Assembly: GCF_001693385.1 (NCBI RefSeq)
Contig: NZ_CP016428.1
Location: 6,138,001 to 6,202,000 of the forward strand
Source: Bradyrhizobium icense
Lineage (GTDB): Bacteria > Pseudomonadota > Alphaproteobacteria > Rhizobiales > Xanthobacteraceae
Reading direction: 5' to 3'
DNA length: 64,000 bases
This document shows positions 34,384-41,920 of the stretch, piece after piece (positions within the stretch are counted from its first letter, which is position 1; each line of letters opens with the position of its first letter). The notes under the pieces were generated by a model. It was not told the DNA's origin. It searched no databases and saw only the letters and a program-made list of their open reading frames with translations. The translations under genes and the position numbers were made by a program.

Positions 34384-35253
34384 TTACGGCCCGTCAAACC
34401 GCTTCGAAAGTTCCCCGCCGGGCTTTGGCAGGGGTCCGTTTTCGTTGGTCGCATGGCGGTCAAGCCATTGTTCGGACGCGGGAAGTACTGCCCGGTAGAT
34501 CTCGCCGCACAACGCTCGAGCCGCCCTGCCCGGCCAGTCCGCCGGCAATAACGCGGTCGGCAGCAACGGGTCGCGCAGCACGACGCGGCGGTAATGGTGG
34601 ATCAGGAGGATCCGCGCGGTGAAGGCGTCGGTCTCGGTCAGCCGCTCGCCGCGGCCGAGCCAGCCGTGCAGCGGCTCGAAGGTCTTCATGAACTTCTGAT
34701 AGGCGTCGGCGGTGCGATCGAGCGGCCAGCTTTCGCTGAGCAGACGCCGCCCGCTATCGTCTTCCGCCGACACTTCGAGACGAATGGCGCCGGAGGCTTC
34801 CGCCGGCACCGGCACGCCCGACGGCGCGACCCAGACACCCGGCAGCGGACTGCCGAAGCCAGCATTCTTCAACGCCTCGCGCGCGGTGTCGCGATCTCCA
34901 CCATTGCCGATCAGCAGCAGCTCAAATCGCCCGGTCCAGTCCGAGGCCGGCGGGCCATAGATGTGTTTCGTCGCGATATCAAACGTTTGCCGCCCGCTCT
35001 GCACGAGGCGATAGAAGCTGTTGCGACCGATTCTATTGCGCTCGAACCAGCCGTCGGCCGTCAGCCGCGACATCGCGGTGCGCACCACGCCGGCGTCGAT
35101 GTCGAGCTCCTCGAAAAATTCTAGCAGCGTGCCGAGCCAGACCGAGCCGCCGCGCGGCACGATGGCATCACCGAATACGGTGATGACGATCGAGCCAGTG
35201 CGCGACGGTTCGCGTTTCAACTGCTGGATAATGCGGGCAAGCGGCGGCGGCAT
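34384..35253 (-). CDS. paaX: Phenylacetate-responsive repressor PaaX
   Basis: The 289-residue protein is a PaaX family regulator. It has an N-terminal winged helix (about residues 20-75, with GVVRTAMSRLTADGWFERNRIGR split over the recognition helix) and the PaaX central and C-terminal domains (PLPGVWVAPSG, LIHHYRRVVLRDPLLP). It represses paa genes and is released by phenylacetyl-CoA. It lies directly upstream of paaA on the same strand, so it may also be expressed with the operon it controls. Confidence 0.94.
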   Translation of the reverse strand: MPPPLARIIQQLKREPSRTGSIVITVFGDAIVPRGGSVWLGTLLEFFEELDIDAGVVRTAMSRLTADGWFERNRIGRNSFYRLVQSGRQTFDIATKHIYGPPASDWTGRFELLLIGNGGDRDTAREALKNAGFGSPLPGVWVAPSGVPVPAEASGAIRLEVSAEDDSGRRLLSESWPLDRTADAYQKFMKTFEPLHGWLGRGERLTETDAFTARILLIHHYRRVVLRDPLLPTALLPADWPGRAARALCGEIYRAVLPASEQWLDRHATNENGPLPKPGGELSKRFDGP

Positions 35254-35304
35254 GCGTCAACGCATAGCGCGTTTTGCGGGAGAACGACAATGTCGGTGGT
35301 TTTT

Positions 35305-35346
35305 CCCTCTCCCCGTTCTTCACGAGGAGAGGGTTAGGGTGAGGGG
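35305..35346. repeat. Degenerate CTCTCCCC hairpin repeat
   Basis: CCCTCTCCCCG is followed by CGAGGAGAGGG and then GTTAGGGTGAGGGG, a layout that I recall as a frequent intergenic repeat in rhizobial genomes. It lies between paaX and the upstream hydrolase gene and may end the hydrolase transcript. Confidence 0.5.
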
Positions 35347-35408
35347 CTGATTCCGCAAATTCGCTGGCGCTGAGTGCGCGGAGAGCTGTCGGAGTTCGCG
35401 GCGCCGCT

Positions 35409-36179
35409 TCAGCGATGCGGATCCGGATACACCAGGCTGCGCCAGCCGCTTCGATCGAACGGTGCCCATTCGCCTTCCGGCTGCGCCAGGCGATCGGCCA
35501 CTGCGTACACGACCGCCGGGTGGTGGCCCATGCCGCAATGGCTGCTCTCGACCTCGATGCTTTCGGAGGTTGCCGATGCCTTCTCCACGCAGCCCTGCCA
35601 GGCGCAGATGCCGTCGGTGCGGCTGAAGATTGCCGTGGTCGGCGCCGGCGGCGTACCTAAGAGCGACCCGCCGAAACGCGGATCCTCTTCGTCGGCGCGG
35701 CGGCCGCTCGCCATTTCGTAGACGCGCCAGGCGTTGGTCGCCTTCGGTCCCGACGCAAACGGGCTGCCGAGCGTGATCACCGAGCGCACGCGCTCCGGCA
35801 TCATCTTGGCTAGCTGGCGCGCGTAGAGACCGCCGAGGCTCCAGCCGACCAGCGAGACCTTGCGGCTGTGCGTGTCGTTCAACTCCTGCACCAGATCGAC
35901 CATGGCGTTCTGCACGCCGTGGCGCAGGCCGAGGTTGCGCCCCTGACGCCAGCCGCTGACGGCATAGCCGCGTGTACGCAGGAAGCTGCGCAGCGGCCGC
36001 GTCGAGGTGTCGGATGCAACAAGGCCGGGCAACACCAATACGGGATGCCCGTCGCCGCGTGGCGCCAGACTCAGCAATGGCAGTGCCCCAAGAAACGCGC
36101 CGAGTTCGTGAATGGCACGCCCCTCCAGAAGCATCAGGGTTCTGGAGGGTGGGGCAAGCGTCTGCGCAGCAACGGACAT
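35409..36179 (-). CDS. Alpha/beta hydrolase, lipase-like (paralogue 1)
   Basis: The 256-residue protein has the PGL/lipase-like segment HPVLVLPGLVASD and the nucleophile elbow VGWSLGGLYARQLA (Ser at about 113). An acidic segment (SRTDGICAWQ) and a late His follow, completing a plausible triad. It is clearly paralogous to the hydrolase at 48745-49551, sharing APRGDGHPVL, KVSLVGWSLGG, RVRSVITLGSPF and AVADRLAQ. No signal peptide is evident. Substrate unknown; an acyl ester is likely. The ATG has AGAGGAGA upstream. Confidence 0.85.
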   Translation of the reverse strand: MSVAAQTLAPPSRTLMLLEGRAIHELGAFLGALPLLSLAPRGDGHPVLVLPGLVASDTSTRPLRSFLRTRGYAVSGWRQGRNLGLRHGVQNAMVDLVQELNDTHSRKVSLVGWSLGGLYARQLAKMMPERVRSVITLGSPFASGPKATNAWRVYEMASGRRADEEDPRFGGSLLGTPPAPTTAIFSRTDGICAWQGCVEKASATSESIEVESSHCGMGHHPAVVYAVADRLAQPEGEWAPFDRSGWRSLVYPDPHR

Positions 36180-36365
36180 CAGATCTCCTCTCGGGCTCGG
36201 CCCCTTACGTCGCGGCAGCCGGCCACCGGTTCAGTTAGACGCCAACGCGGTAGAATCGTTCGGCACTGCAATATAGTTCCATAAAAAGCTAGGGAACCGG
36301 CTTTGCCCTTGCAAGCGGTACAGGTCACACCTTGGATAACTAAAAGCGTTGACGTGATGAATTGG

Positions 36366-37652
36366 TCACAGCAGACGCAGCAGGTATTCGAGGGTGTACA
36401 GCGCCAGCCCTGCAAGCCCGCCGATCAGCGAACCGTTGAAACGGATGTATTGCAGGTCGCGGCCGATGTTGATTTCGATCAGCGAGATCAGTTGCCCCAT
36501 GTCCCACGACTTGACCTGGTCGGAGATGAAGGTCGAGACGCCGCTCTTCTGTTCGGCGATGACCGTTCGCAGCACGGCCACGAGGCCCTGGTTGATCTCG
36601 GTGCGCAGTTCGGCGTCGCCGGCCAGCGCCTCGCCCGCTTTCACGAACATGCGCACCAGATATTGCTCCAACACCTGCGTCTCGCCCGAGGCGCTGCGCT
36701 CGAAGAAAGAGCGCGTGTTCTCCCATATGTGACGCGCGAGCCCCGCCACTTCAGGACGCGCCAGCAAATCGCGCTTCAGTCCTTGGATGCGTTCGGCGTA
36801 GCTCGGATCGGTACCGAGGCGGTCGACGAAGGAGAGCACCATGCGATCGAACTCGCCGCGGAACGGATGCGCGGGATCGTTGCGGACTTCCTCGAAGAAG
36901 GCGGTGGCGGAAGCCACGATCTTGTTCACCAGGAACTTGTCGGCGCGATAGAGTTTTAAAAGCGTCGGCAATTCGGCGCGGATCTTTTCGCGGATCATCG
37001 CCATGGTTTCGGCCTGCGTCATCGTCTGATGCACCGCGCGCAGGATGTCATCGAGCAGGCCCGAATGCCGTCCCTCCTTGACGAAAGCGCGCAGCGTTCC
37101 GGCGGCAAGCGGCGCCAGATCGATCGCCATCAGTTGCGCCGTGATACGGCGGCTGACGAACGTCATCAGGCCGGAGGTCTCCGTCGCTGCCACCGCTTCC
37201 GGCAACAGCCGCAGCGCAAAGCGCGCGAGATCCTCGCTGCGCTTCTTGTCGCGCAGCCAGTCGGCGATGAATGCGCCGAAATCGATCTGCCGCAGCTTGG
37301 CCTCGACGGGGGCCGCTTCCAGGAAATGCTTCTCGATGAATTCGCCGAGCTTGTCGGCGATGCGGTGCTGGTTGCTCTGGATGATTGCCGTGTGCGGGAT
37401 CGGCAGTCCCAAGGGCCGCTTGAACAGCGCCACCACGGCATACCAGTCGGCGAGGCCGCCAATGGTGGCAGCCTCTGCAAAGGCCGCGATGAAGCCGAAC
37501 GCCGGATGCAGCGGCAGCAGTGCCCTTGCTGCGAGAAAGGTCGCGAATGTCGCCGCCAGCACCGACGTTGCCAGCAACTTCACGCGCCGCAACTCGGCGG
37601 CGCGGATGGCATCGCCCGGGCTGTCGATGATGAAGGTGGCGGGAAGGGTCAT
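36366..37652 (-). CDS. DUF445 family membrane-associated protein
   Basis: The 428-residue protein has the DUF445 pattern, with an N-terminal membrane helix (TSVLAATFATFLAARALL), the segment EAATIGGLADWYAVVALF, and then IPHTAIIQSNQHRIADKLGE. A long helical middle and a hydrophobic C-terminus (GSLIGGLAGLALYTLEYLL) follow. The function of the family is unknown. It is 186 bp upstream of the hydrolase on the same strand. The ribosome binding site at 37652 is weak. Confidence 0.88.
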   Translation of the reverse strand: MTLPATFIIDSPGDAIRAAELRRVKLLATSVLAATFATFLAARALLPLHPAFGFIAAFAEAATIGGLADWYAVVALFKRPLGLPIPHTAIIQSNQHRIADKLGEFIEKHFLEAAPVEAKLRQIDFGAFIADWLRDKKRSEDLARFALRLLPEAVAATETSGLMTFVSRRITAQLMAIDLAPLAAGTLRAFVKEGRHSGLLDDILRAVHQTMTQAETMAMIREKIRAELPTLLKLYRADKFLVNKIVASATAFFEEVRNDPAHPFRGEFDRMVLSFVDRLGTDPSYAERIQGLKRDLLARPEVAGLARHIWENTRSFFERSASGETQVLEQYLVRMFVKAGEALAGDAELRTEINQGLVAVLRTVIAEQKSGVSTFISDQVKSWDMGQLISLIEINIGRDLQYIRFNGSLIGGLAGLALYTLEYLLRLL

Positions 37653-37698
37653 GACGGCTTTCGAGTGGTGAGTGCGAACTTTAGCGCTTCACGCCTGA

Positions 37699-37832
37699 CG
37701 TGTCCCGGACGCGGTGCGGCGCGCCCTTCGCGCTGCTCCGCAGAGCCGGGACCCACGCGATCCGTGGATAGGCCCCGGCTCTGCAGCGCATCACGCCGCA
37801 CGGGCGGCGCGCTGCGCAGCGTCCGGGGCACG
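37699..37832. repeat. GC-rich inverted repeat element
   Basis: CGTGTCCCGGACGC at the left pairs with GCGTCCGGGGCACG at the right. Inside, GCAGAGCCGGGACC and GGCCCCGGCTCTGC also pair, as do parts of GGTGCGGCGCGC and GCGGCGCGC. It sits between the phasin terminator and the DUF445 start, so it must be crossed by the DUF445 promoter or lie upstream of it. It is a third repeat type in the window. Confidence 0.65.
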
Positions 37833-37848
37833 CAAGCGCCTGACAAGA

Positions 37849-37879
37849 CAAAAAGAAGGCCCGCTTTAAGCGGGCCTTC
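37849..37879 (-). terminator. Intrinsic terminator of the phasin gene
   Basis: GAAGGCCCGCTTAAAGCGGGCCTTC forms an 11-bp stem with a tiny loop and is followed on the minus strand by TTTTTGT. It lies 40 bp beyond the phasin stop. It is the clearest Rho-independent terminator in the window. Confidence 0.88.
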
Positions 37880-37919
37880 GAAACAGGAGTTGTCAGCGTA
37901 TCGCGATCAGGCCGTCTTC

Positions 37920-38396
37920 TCAGGCGGTCTTAGAGTAGACCTTGGCAAAGTTGTCCTGTGCGGTCTTGGCGCTGTCGGCGACGAGCTTGCCGAGATAGTC
38001 GGTGGTGGCCTTCGCCCGCGAGACGAACACTTCGCCGCGCGCACGGACCAGGTCCGACTGGATCTGGGCGGCTTCGCTCAGCGACTTGGCCGAAGCGAGC
38101 TTGTCGATGCCGGCGAAGAACGCTTCCGCGTCCTGGTAAAGCGCCTGCTGGATGTTGCGGCTGATCTTGGCGGCCTCGGTGACCGAACCGGCAACGGCGG
38201 TCTCGATCGCAGCGGTCGCCTTCTCCGAACCGGCATAAAGGTCGGCGGCGCGCTCCTTGGCGGTCTCGGTCTGCTTCTTCACGAACTCACGGGCGGCCTC
38301 CGGAACTTCCAGGTTCTGGAGCTTGGTGAACGCCTCGGTGACGGGCGCGAAGGCATCCTTGACGGTGTTCAGCACGGAATTGGTTTCGGTGGTCAT
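37920..38396 (-). CDS. Phasin (Phasin_2 family), PHA granule protein
   Basis: The 158-residue protein is almost entirely amphipathic helix, with the phasin pattern FTKLQNLEVPEAAREFVKK, AADLYAGSEKATAAIE and NIQQALYQDAEAFFAGIDKLA. Such proteins coat polyhydroxyalkanoate granules. It is a single-gene unit with GGAGAG upstream of the ATG, a strong terminator, and palindromes in its promoter region. The PHA-synthase-like pair lies 0.8 kb away on the same strand, which supports the granule role. Confidence 0.9.
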   Translation of the reverse strand: MTTETNSVLNTVKDAFAPVTEAFTKLQNLEVPEAAREFVKKQTETAKERAADLYAGSEKATAAIETAVAGSVTEAAKISRNIQQALYQDAEAFFAGIDKLASAKSLSEAAQIQSDLVRARGEVFVSRAKATTDYLGKLVADSAKTAQDNFAKVYSKTA

Positions 38397-38479
38397 TGCA
38401 GTCTCTCCATCCTCACGGTTTGAGCTATGGGCTCACCCCGTCCGGATTGGCCCGGGGCACAAGCGTTGTGCCATAGTTA

Positions 38480-38505
38480 ATGGTGCGGCGCAACATCAAT
38501 GTTGC
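38480..38505. promoter_or_regulatory. Candidate PhaR-type operator upstream of the phasin gene
   Basis: The stretch contains TGCGGCGCA (TGC-N3-GCA) followed by the dyad GCAACATCAATGTTGC. PhaR repressors of alphaproteobacteria recognise CTGC-N3-4-GCAG-like sites upstream of phasin genes, and the core matches only in part. It lies about 85-110 bp upstream of the phasin ATG. Inference from position and motif. Confidence 0.4.
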
Positions 38506-38512
38506 ACCGCGA

Positions 38513-38530
38513 TATCACGAATTCGTGATA
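38513..38530. promoter_or_regulatory. 18-bp perfect palindrome upstream of the phasin gene
   Basis: TATCACGAATTCGTGATA is perfectly self-complementary, 117 bp upstream of the phasin ATG and 103 bp downstream of the GNAT stop. An operator for a dimeric regulator is more likely than a terminator because the stem is AT-rich at its ends and has no U-tract. The protein that binds is unknown. Confidence 0.5.
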
Positions 38531-38632
38531 GGCTTAATGGATGAGCGGTTCGCCCAGAGAACCGGCAAAGTTCCAGTTTAGGAGCCGGCCCATCTACTTT
38601 GCATGGGGTTGTTTTCGCGATTTTGTGTCTGG

Positions 38633-39226
38633 CTAGTGCTGGACCGCCCCGGGCAGGCCATAGGCCTCAAGCTGTGCCCGAACCTGCGCCACATTGTGCC
38701 CGAGTACGACGATGTCGTGCTTCTTTCCGTCGACGTCCCGGACATGGTCGCGCAGCAGCGCCTCGGCCCTGAAACCAATGCTCTCGAACAACGCGATCGC
38801 CGCCTGCTGGTCCACGGTCATCTGCACCGACAGCTTTTCCAGCCCGGCGCCCAAGGCCAAGGCGAAGGTCTCCTGCGACAACGCCCGGCCGACCCCCTGC
38901 CCGCGGACATCAAGCGACACCACCATGCGGATCTCGCCGACATGGGGCGACCAGGAATGCGGGTCGCGCACCAGCGTGCCGCAGCCGACCACCGAACCGC
39001 CCCTCACTGCCAGCAGGCTGACGATCTGGCCGCGCTCGATCTCGTTGACCCAGGCCGAGAGCACTTTGGGCTGGCTGATGTTGCGCGGCAGGAACAGCAG
39101 ATCATGGGTCGGGAGGTTTTGCGCAAATGCCAGCACCGCGGCTTCGTCCGCCCGCCCCATCATGCGGAATTCGATGTCGCCGGCATCGGTCTTGACGTGG
39201 CGCGGATAGGAACGTGTCTCGCTCAT
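38633..39226 (-). CDS. GNAT family N-acetyltransferase
   Basis: The 197-residue protein has a GNAT core: EIRMVVSLDVRGQGVGRALS carries the acetyl-CoA pyrophosphate loop (RGQGVG), and the end of the fold shows AIALFESIGFRAEALLRDHV. The acceptor is unknown. Its ATG overlaps the PhaC stop by 4 nt (ATGA), so it is translated together with the PHA-synthase-like pair. That link suggests acetylation of a granule protein or of the synthase, but this is conjecture. Confidence 0.88.
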   Translation of the reverse strand: MSETRSYPRHVKTDAGDIEFRMMGRADEAAVLAFAQNLPTHDLLFLPRNISQPKVLSAWVNEIERGQIVSLLAVRGGSVVGCGTLVRDPHSWSPHVGEIRMVVSLDVRGQGVGRALSQETFALALGAGLEKLSVQMTVDQQAAIALFESIGFRAEALLRDHVRDVDGKKHDIVVLGHNVAQVRAQLEAYGLPGAVQH

Positions 39227-40305
39227 GTTGATCTCTTACCTAGCCAGGAATCCAGTTTCGGCCACAGCCGCTTGATCGCGTTGGCACCGGCGACGAGGCT
39301 GACGTGACCGCCCTTCAGCATCACCTCTTCCTTGTCTGATGAGCCGACCTTGGCGATCAGGTGCTTGGCCGCGTCATAGGGCACGATGTGATCGTGCTCG
39401 GCGACCGCATGCAGGATCGGCACCGTGATCCTGGAAATATCCGCCGCGCGGCCGCCGACCGACATGGTGTCGTTGTAAAGCTTGTTGTCCCACATCAGGT
39501 TCTTGGTGATGTCGCGGAAGTACTCGCCAGCCAGCGGCAGCGTATCGGTCGCCCAGCGGTCGAACATCCGGTACGACTTCACGAACTCGTCGTTCCAGAT
39601 GTTTTCCCATAATTGCACCTGGCTGACGGTGCGCGAGGCCGGCCGCAGCATTTCGAACGAGGACAGGATCATTTCGGGCGGCACATTGCCGACACTATCG
39701 ACGAGGCGATCGACGTCGAAATAGCGGCGATCGGAAAAGTTCTGGAACAGCTTCATCTCGCGAAAATCGATCGGCGTGGTGAAGCAGATCAAATTCTTCA
39801 TCGGCCCGTCGTTGAAGATCGAGCCGTACAGGAGCGATAGCACGCCGCCGAAGCAGTAGCCGATCACGGTAACGTCCTGCTCGCCGGAATCCTGCTGTAC
39901 GCGGCGAACGCAATCGGGGATGAAGTCGAGGACGTAGTCCTCCATCCGCAACGATTTTTCTTCCGGCTTGGGCGCGGTCCAGTCCAGCATGTAGACGTCG
40001 TAGCCGCGCTTCAACAGAAACTCGATGAAGCTCTGACCCGGCACCATGTCGAGGATGTAGCCGCGGTTGGTGGTGGCCATCACGATCAGGATCGGCACGC
40101 GGTAGATTTCATCCGCGATCGGCCGGTAGTGATAGAGGTTCATGGTGCCGCGGACGGCCAGAATGTCCTTTGGCGTCGAGCCGAGCGACGGGCCGGAGGT
40201 AGAAAAATATTCGACGCCCTTGATGCTGCGCTGGATCGCGCGCTGCACCTCGGACTGGACCCGCTCCGAAATGGAAGCGAAATCAAGACCCGCGGGCGCG
40301 TTCAT
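39223..40305 (-). CDS. phaC: Class III-type PHA synthase catalytic subunit (PhaC-like)
   Basis: The 360-residue protein matches the short class III/IV PhaC subunit in length and motifs. The lipase-like box is GYCFGG with Cys151, Asp305 lies in VAEHDHIVPY and His334 in KGGHVSLVAG. These correspond to Cys149/Asp302/His331 of the Allochromatium vinosum enzyme. The family polymerises hydroxyacyl-CoA to polyhydroxyalkanoate at granules. It starts at an ATG with GGAGAGGAGAA upstream and overlaps the PhaE-like gene and the GNAT gene by 4 nt each. Class I PhaC of about 600 residues is the usual rhizobial form, so this is an additional synthase. Confidence 0.9.
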   Translation of the reverse strand: MNAPAGLDFASISERVQSEVQRAIQRSIKGVEYFSTSGPSLGSTPKDILAVRGTMNLYHYRPIADEIYRVPILIVMATTNRGYILDMVPGQSFIEFLLKRGYDVYMLDWTAPKPEEKSLRMEDYVLDFIPDCVRRVQQDSGEQDVTVIGYCFGGVLSLLYGSIFNDGPMKNLICFTTPIDFREMKLFQNFSDRRYFDVDRLVDSVGNVPPEMILSSFEMLRPASRTVSQVQLWENIWNDEFVKSYRMFDRWATDTLPLAGEYFRDITKNLMWDNKLYNDTMSVGGRAADISRITVPILHAVAEHDHIVPYDAAKHLIAKVGSSDKEEVMLKGGHVSLVAGANAIKRLWPKLDSWLGKRST

Positions 40306-40682
40306 TTCTCCTCTCCCTCCGACGGCGGACGCTTCGTGCGTGGCGGCCGCGGCGTGCCGTAGCCGCTCTCCAGCGACAGCGAATTATGATGCACCTGATG
40401 CAACAGCGCCTTGATCTCGTTGAGCTGGCCCTCGATCGCCTGCAGCCGCTCGGCCATGCCGACGAGCTGCGCCCGGCTCGGCAGGTTCATTGCCAGCAGG
40501 TACTTCTCCATCAGTTCGCCGAGCTGCTTCTGCGCGCCTGCGCTGACGCCGCCTACTTGATTCATCATTTTTGAGAATTCGGGCGATGCCATCGCCTGGT
40601 TGGCGAAGGAGTTGAACCCCTTTTCCATCTCCCCAAGCATGGTCTGCCAGATCACGGCAGGATCGTTGCCTTTGTCGGCCAT
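40302..40682 (-). CDS. Short PhaE/PhaR-like PHA synthase subunit
   Basis: From the ATG at 40682 (GAGAGGG upstream) the protein has 126 residues. Residues 61-70 read YLLAMNLPSR, followed by a predicted coiled coil (MAERLQAIEGQLNEIKALL), which is the conserved C-terminal pattern of PhaE. PhaE is about 350 residues and PhaR of Bacillus about 200, so this is a minimal form. The C-terminus is a basic Pro-rich tail (PRPPRTKRPP). The 4-nt overlap with phaC supports an obligate partner role in activating the synthase. Confidence 0.82.
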   Translation of the reverse strand: MADKGNDPAVIWQTMLGEMEKGFNSFANQAMASPEFSKMMNQVGGVSAGAQKQLGELMEKYLLAMNLPSRAQLVGMAERLQAIEGQLNEIKALLHQVHHNSLSLESGYGTPRPPRTKRPPSEGEEK

Positions 40683-40844
40683 CAGCGCGCCCTCTCCCGA
40701 AAGACTACGAGCGCTTGCCACGCTTCGCTTGTGTTTGGCCCATACCACACGGCGGGCCGGTCAACCATTGCGACGTCTTCTGCGGTGCGGGAAACCGTGC
40801 CATAGTTACTGATGCCAGATATCACTTGAGGGAAGACATACACG

Positions 40845-41759
40845 ATGCTTGCCCATCAGCCGCCCCAGATCGCCCGCGCCAACGGCATCGACATTTGCTA
40901 CGAGATTTTTGGCGATCCGGCCGCGGAACCGATGCTCTTGATCATGGGGCTCGGCGCCCAGATGATCCATTGGGACGACGATTTCTGCCGCCAGCTCGCC
41001 GCGCGCGGTTTTCGCGTCATCCGTTTCGACAACCGCGACATCGGCAAGTCCTCGCACCTTTCCGGCGGCAAGCGGCTGACACCGTTCGAACTGTTAAAGC
41101 TGCGGTTCCTGAAGATCCCGGTGGCTGCACCCTACAAACTGATCGACATGGCCAAGGATACCGTCGGCCTGATGGATGTGCTCGGCATCAAATCGGCACA
41201 TCTGGTCGGTGCCTCGATGGGCGGCATGATCGCCCAGGAAGTCGCGCTGTCGTTTCCGCAGCGGGTGCGTTCACTGACCTCGATCATGTCGACCACTGGT
41301 AACCCCAAGCTACCGCCACCGACGCGGGAGGCGAGCGCCGTGCTAATGGCGCCGCCGCCGACCACGAAGGAAGAATATTTCGACCGGTTCGCCAAGACCT
41401 GGAAAGTGCTGCGCGTCGGCTCGTTCCCGGAAGACGAGGCGCTCGACCCTGCCCGCGCCGCCCGCACCTATGAACGCGGCCTCAATCCGAACGGCGTCGG
41501 CCGGCAGTTGCGGGCGGTGCTCGCCTCCGGCAGCCGCAAGGAACGGCTGCATCACCTGAAGATTCCGACGCTGGTCATCCACGGCACCGTCGATCCGCTG
41601 GTGCGCCCCGAAGGCGGCAAGGACACCGCAGCGTCAATCCCCGGCGCAAAGCTGCTGATGATCGAAGGCATGGGCCACGCGCTGCCGATCCCGATGTGGC
41701 CCCAGATCATCGGCGCGATCGCCGGGCACGCGCAGGGTGCCGCGGCAAAGGCGGCGTGA
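40845..41759 (+). CDS. Alpha/beta hydrolase
   Basis: The 304-residue protein has the oxyanion region LLIMGLGAQMIHWDDDF, the elbow GASMGGMIAQEVA (Ser at about 125), the acid in HGTVDPLVRPEGG and His in EGMGHALPIPMW. It belongs to the group of esterases that includes hydrolases annotated near aromatic and polyester degradation. It is divergent from the PHA-synthase pair across 162 bp. A PHA depolymerase or oligomer hydrolase role is possible from context only. Confidence 0.88.
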   Translation: MLAHQPPQIARANGIDICYEIFGDPAAEPMLLIMGLGAQMIHWDDDFCRQLAARGFRVIRFDNRDIGKSSHLSGGKRLTPFELLKLRFLKIPVAAPYKLIDMAKDTVGLMDVLGIKSAHLVGASMGGMIAQEVALSFPQRVRSLTSIMSTTGNPKLPPPTREASAVLMAPPPTTKEEYFDRFAKTWKVLRVGSFPEDEALDPARAARTYERGLNPNGVGRQLRAVLASGSRKERLHHLKIPTLVIHGTVDPLVRPEGGKDTAASIPGAKLLMIEGMGHALPIPMWPQIIGAIAGHAQGAAAKAA

Positions 41760-41766
41760 TCTATCT

Positions 41767-41898
41767 CGTCGTTCCTGCGAAATCAGGAACCCTTAACCAC
41801 CGGCGTGCGTAGTGTTGAGCGCTGTGACTCCAGCCCAGTCGCGGCATCAGCATTTGTAGTTATGGGTCCCTGCGTTCGCATGCGTTCGCAGGGACGAC
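41767..41898. repeat. Family A inverted-repeat element
   Basis: The left end CGTCGTTCCTGCG leads to CAGGAACCCTTAACCACCGG. The right end GTAGTTATGGGTCCCTGCG closes with GCAGGGACGAC and holds a tandem duplication of TGCGTTCGCA. The arms are inverted copies around a core of about 55 bp. It lies between convergent genes and is the third full copy of the family. Confidence 0.75.
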
Positions 41899-41920
41899 AG
41901 TGGAGATAGAGTCGAGCCAG

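Noticed and set aside
38468..40808. The 12-mer GTGCCATAGTTA upstream of both the phasin (38468) and the alpha/beta hydrolase (40797)
   Set aside because: In 64 kb many 12-mer pairs recur by chance, the orientation relative to the genes differs, and there is no dyad; not enough for a shared operator.
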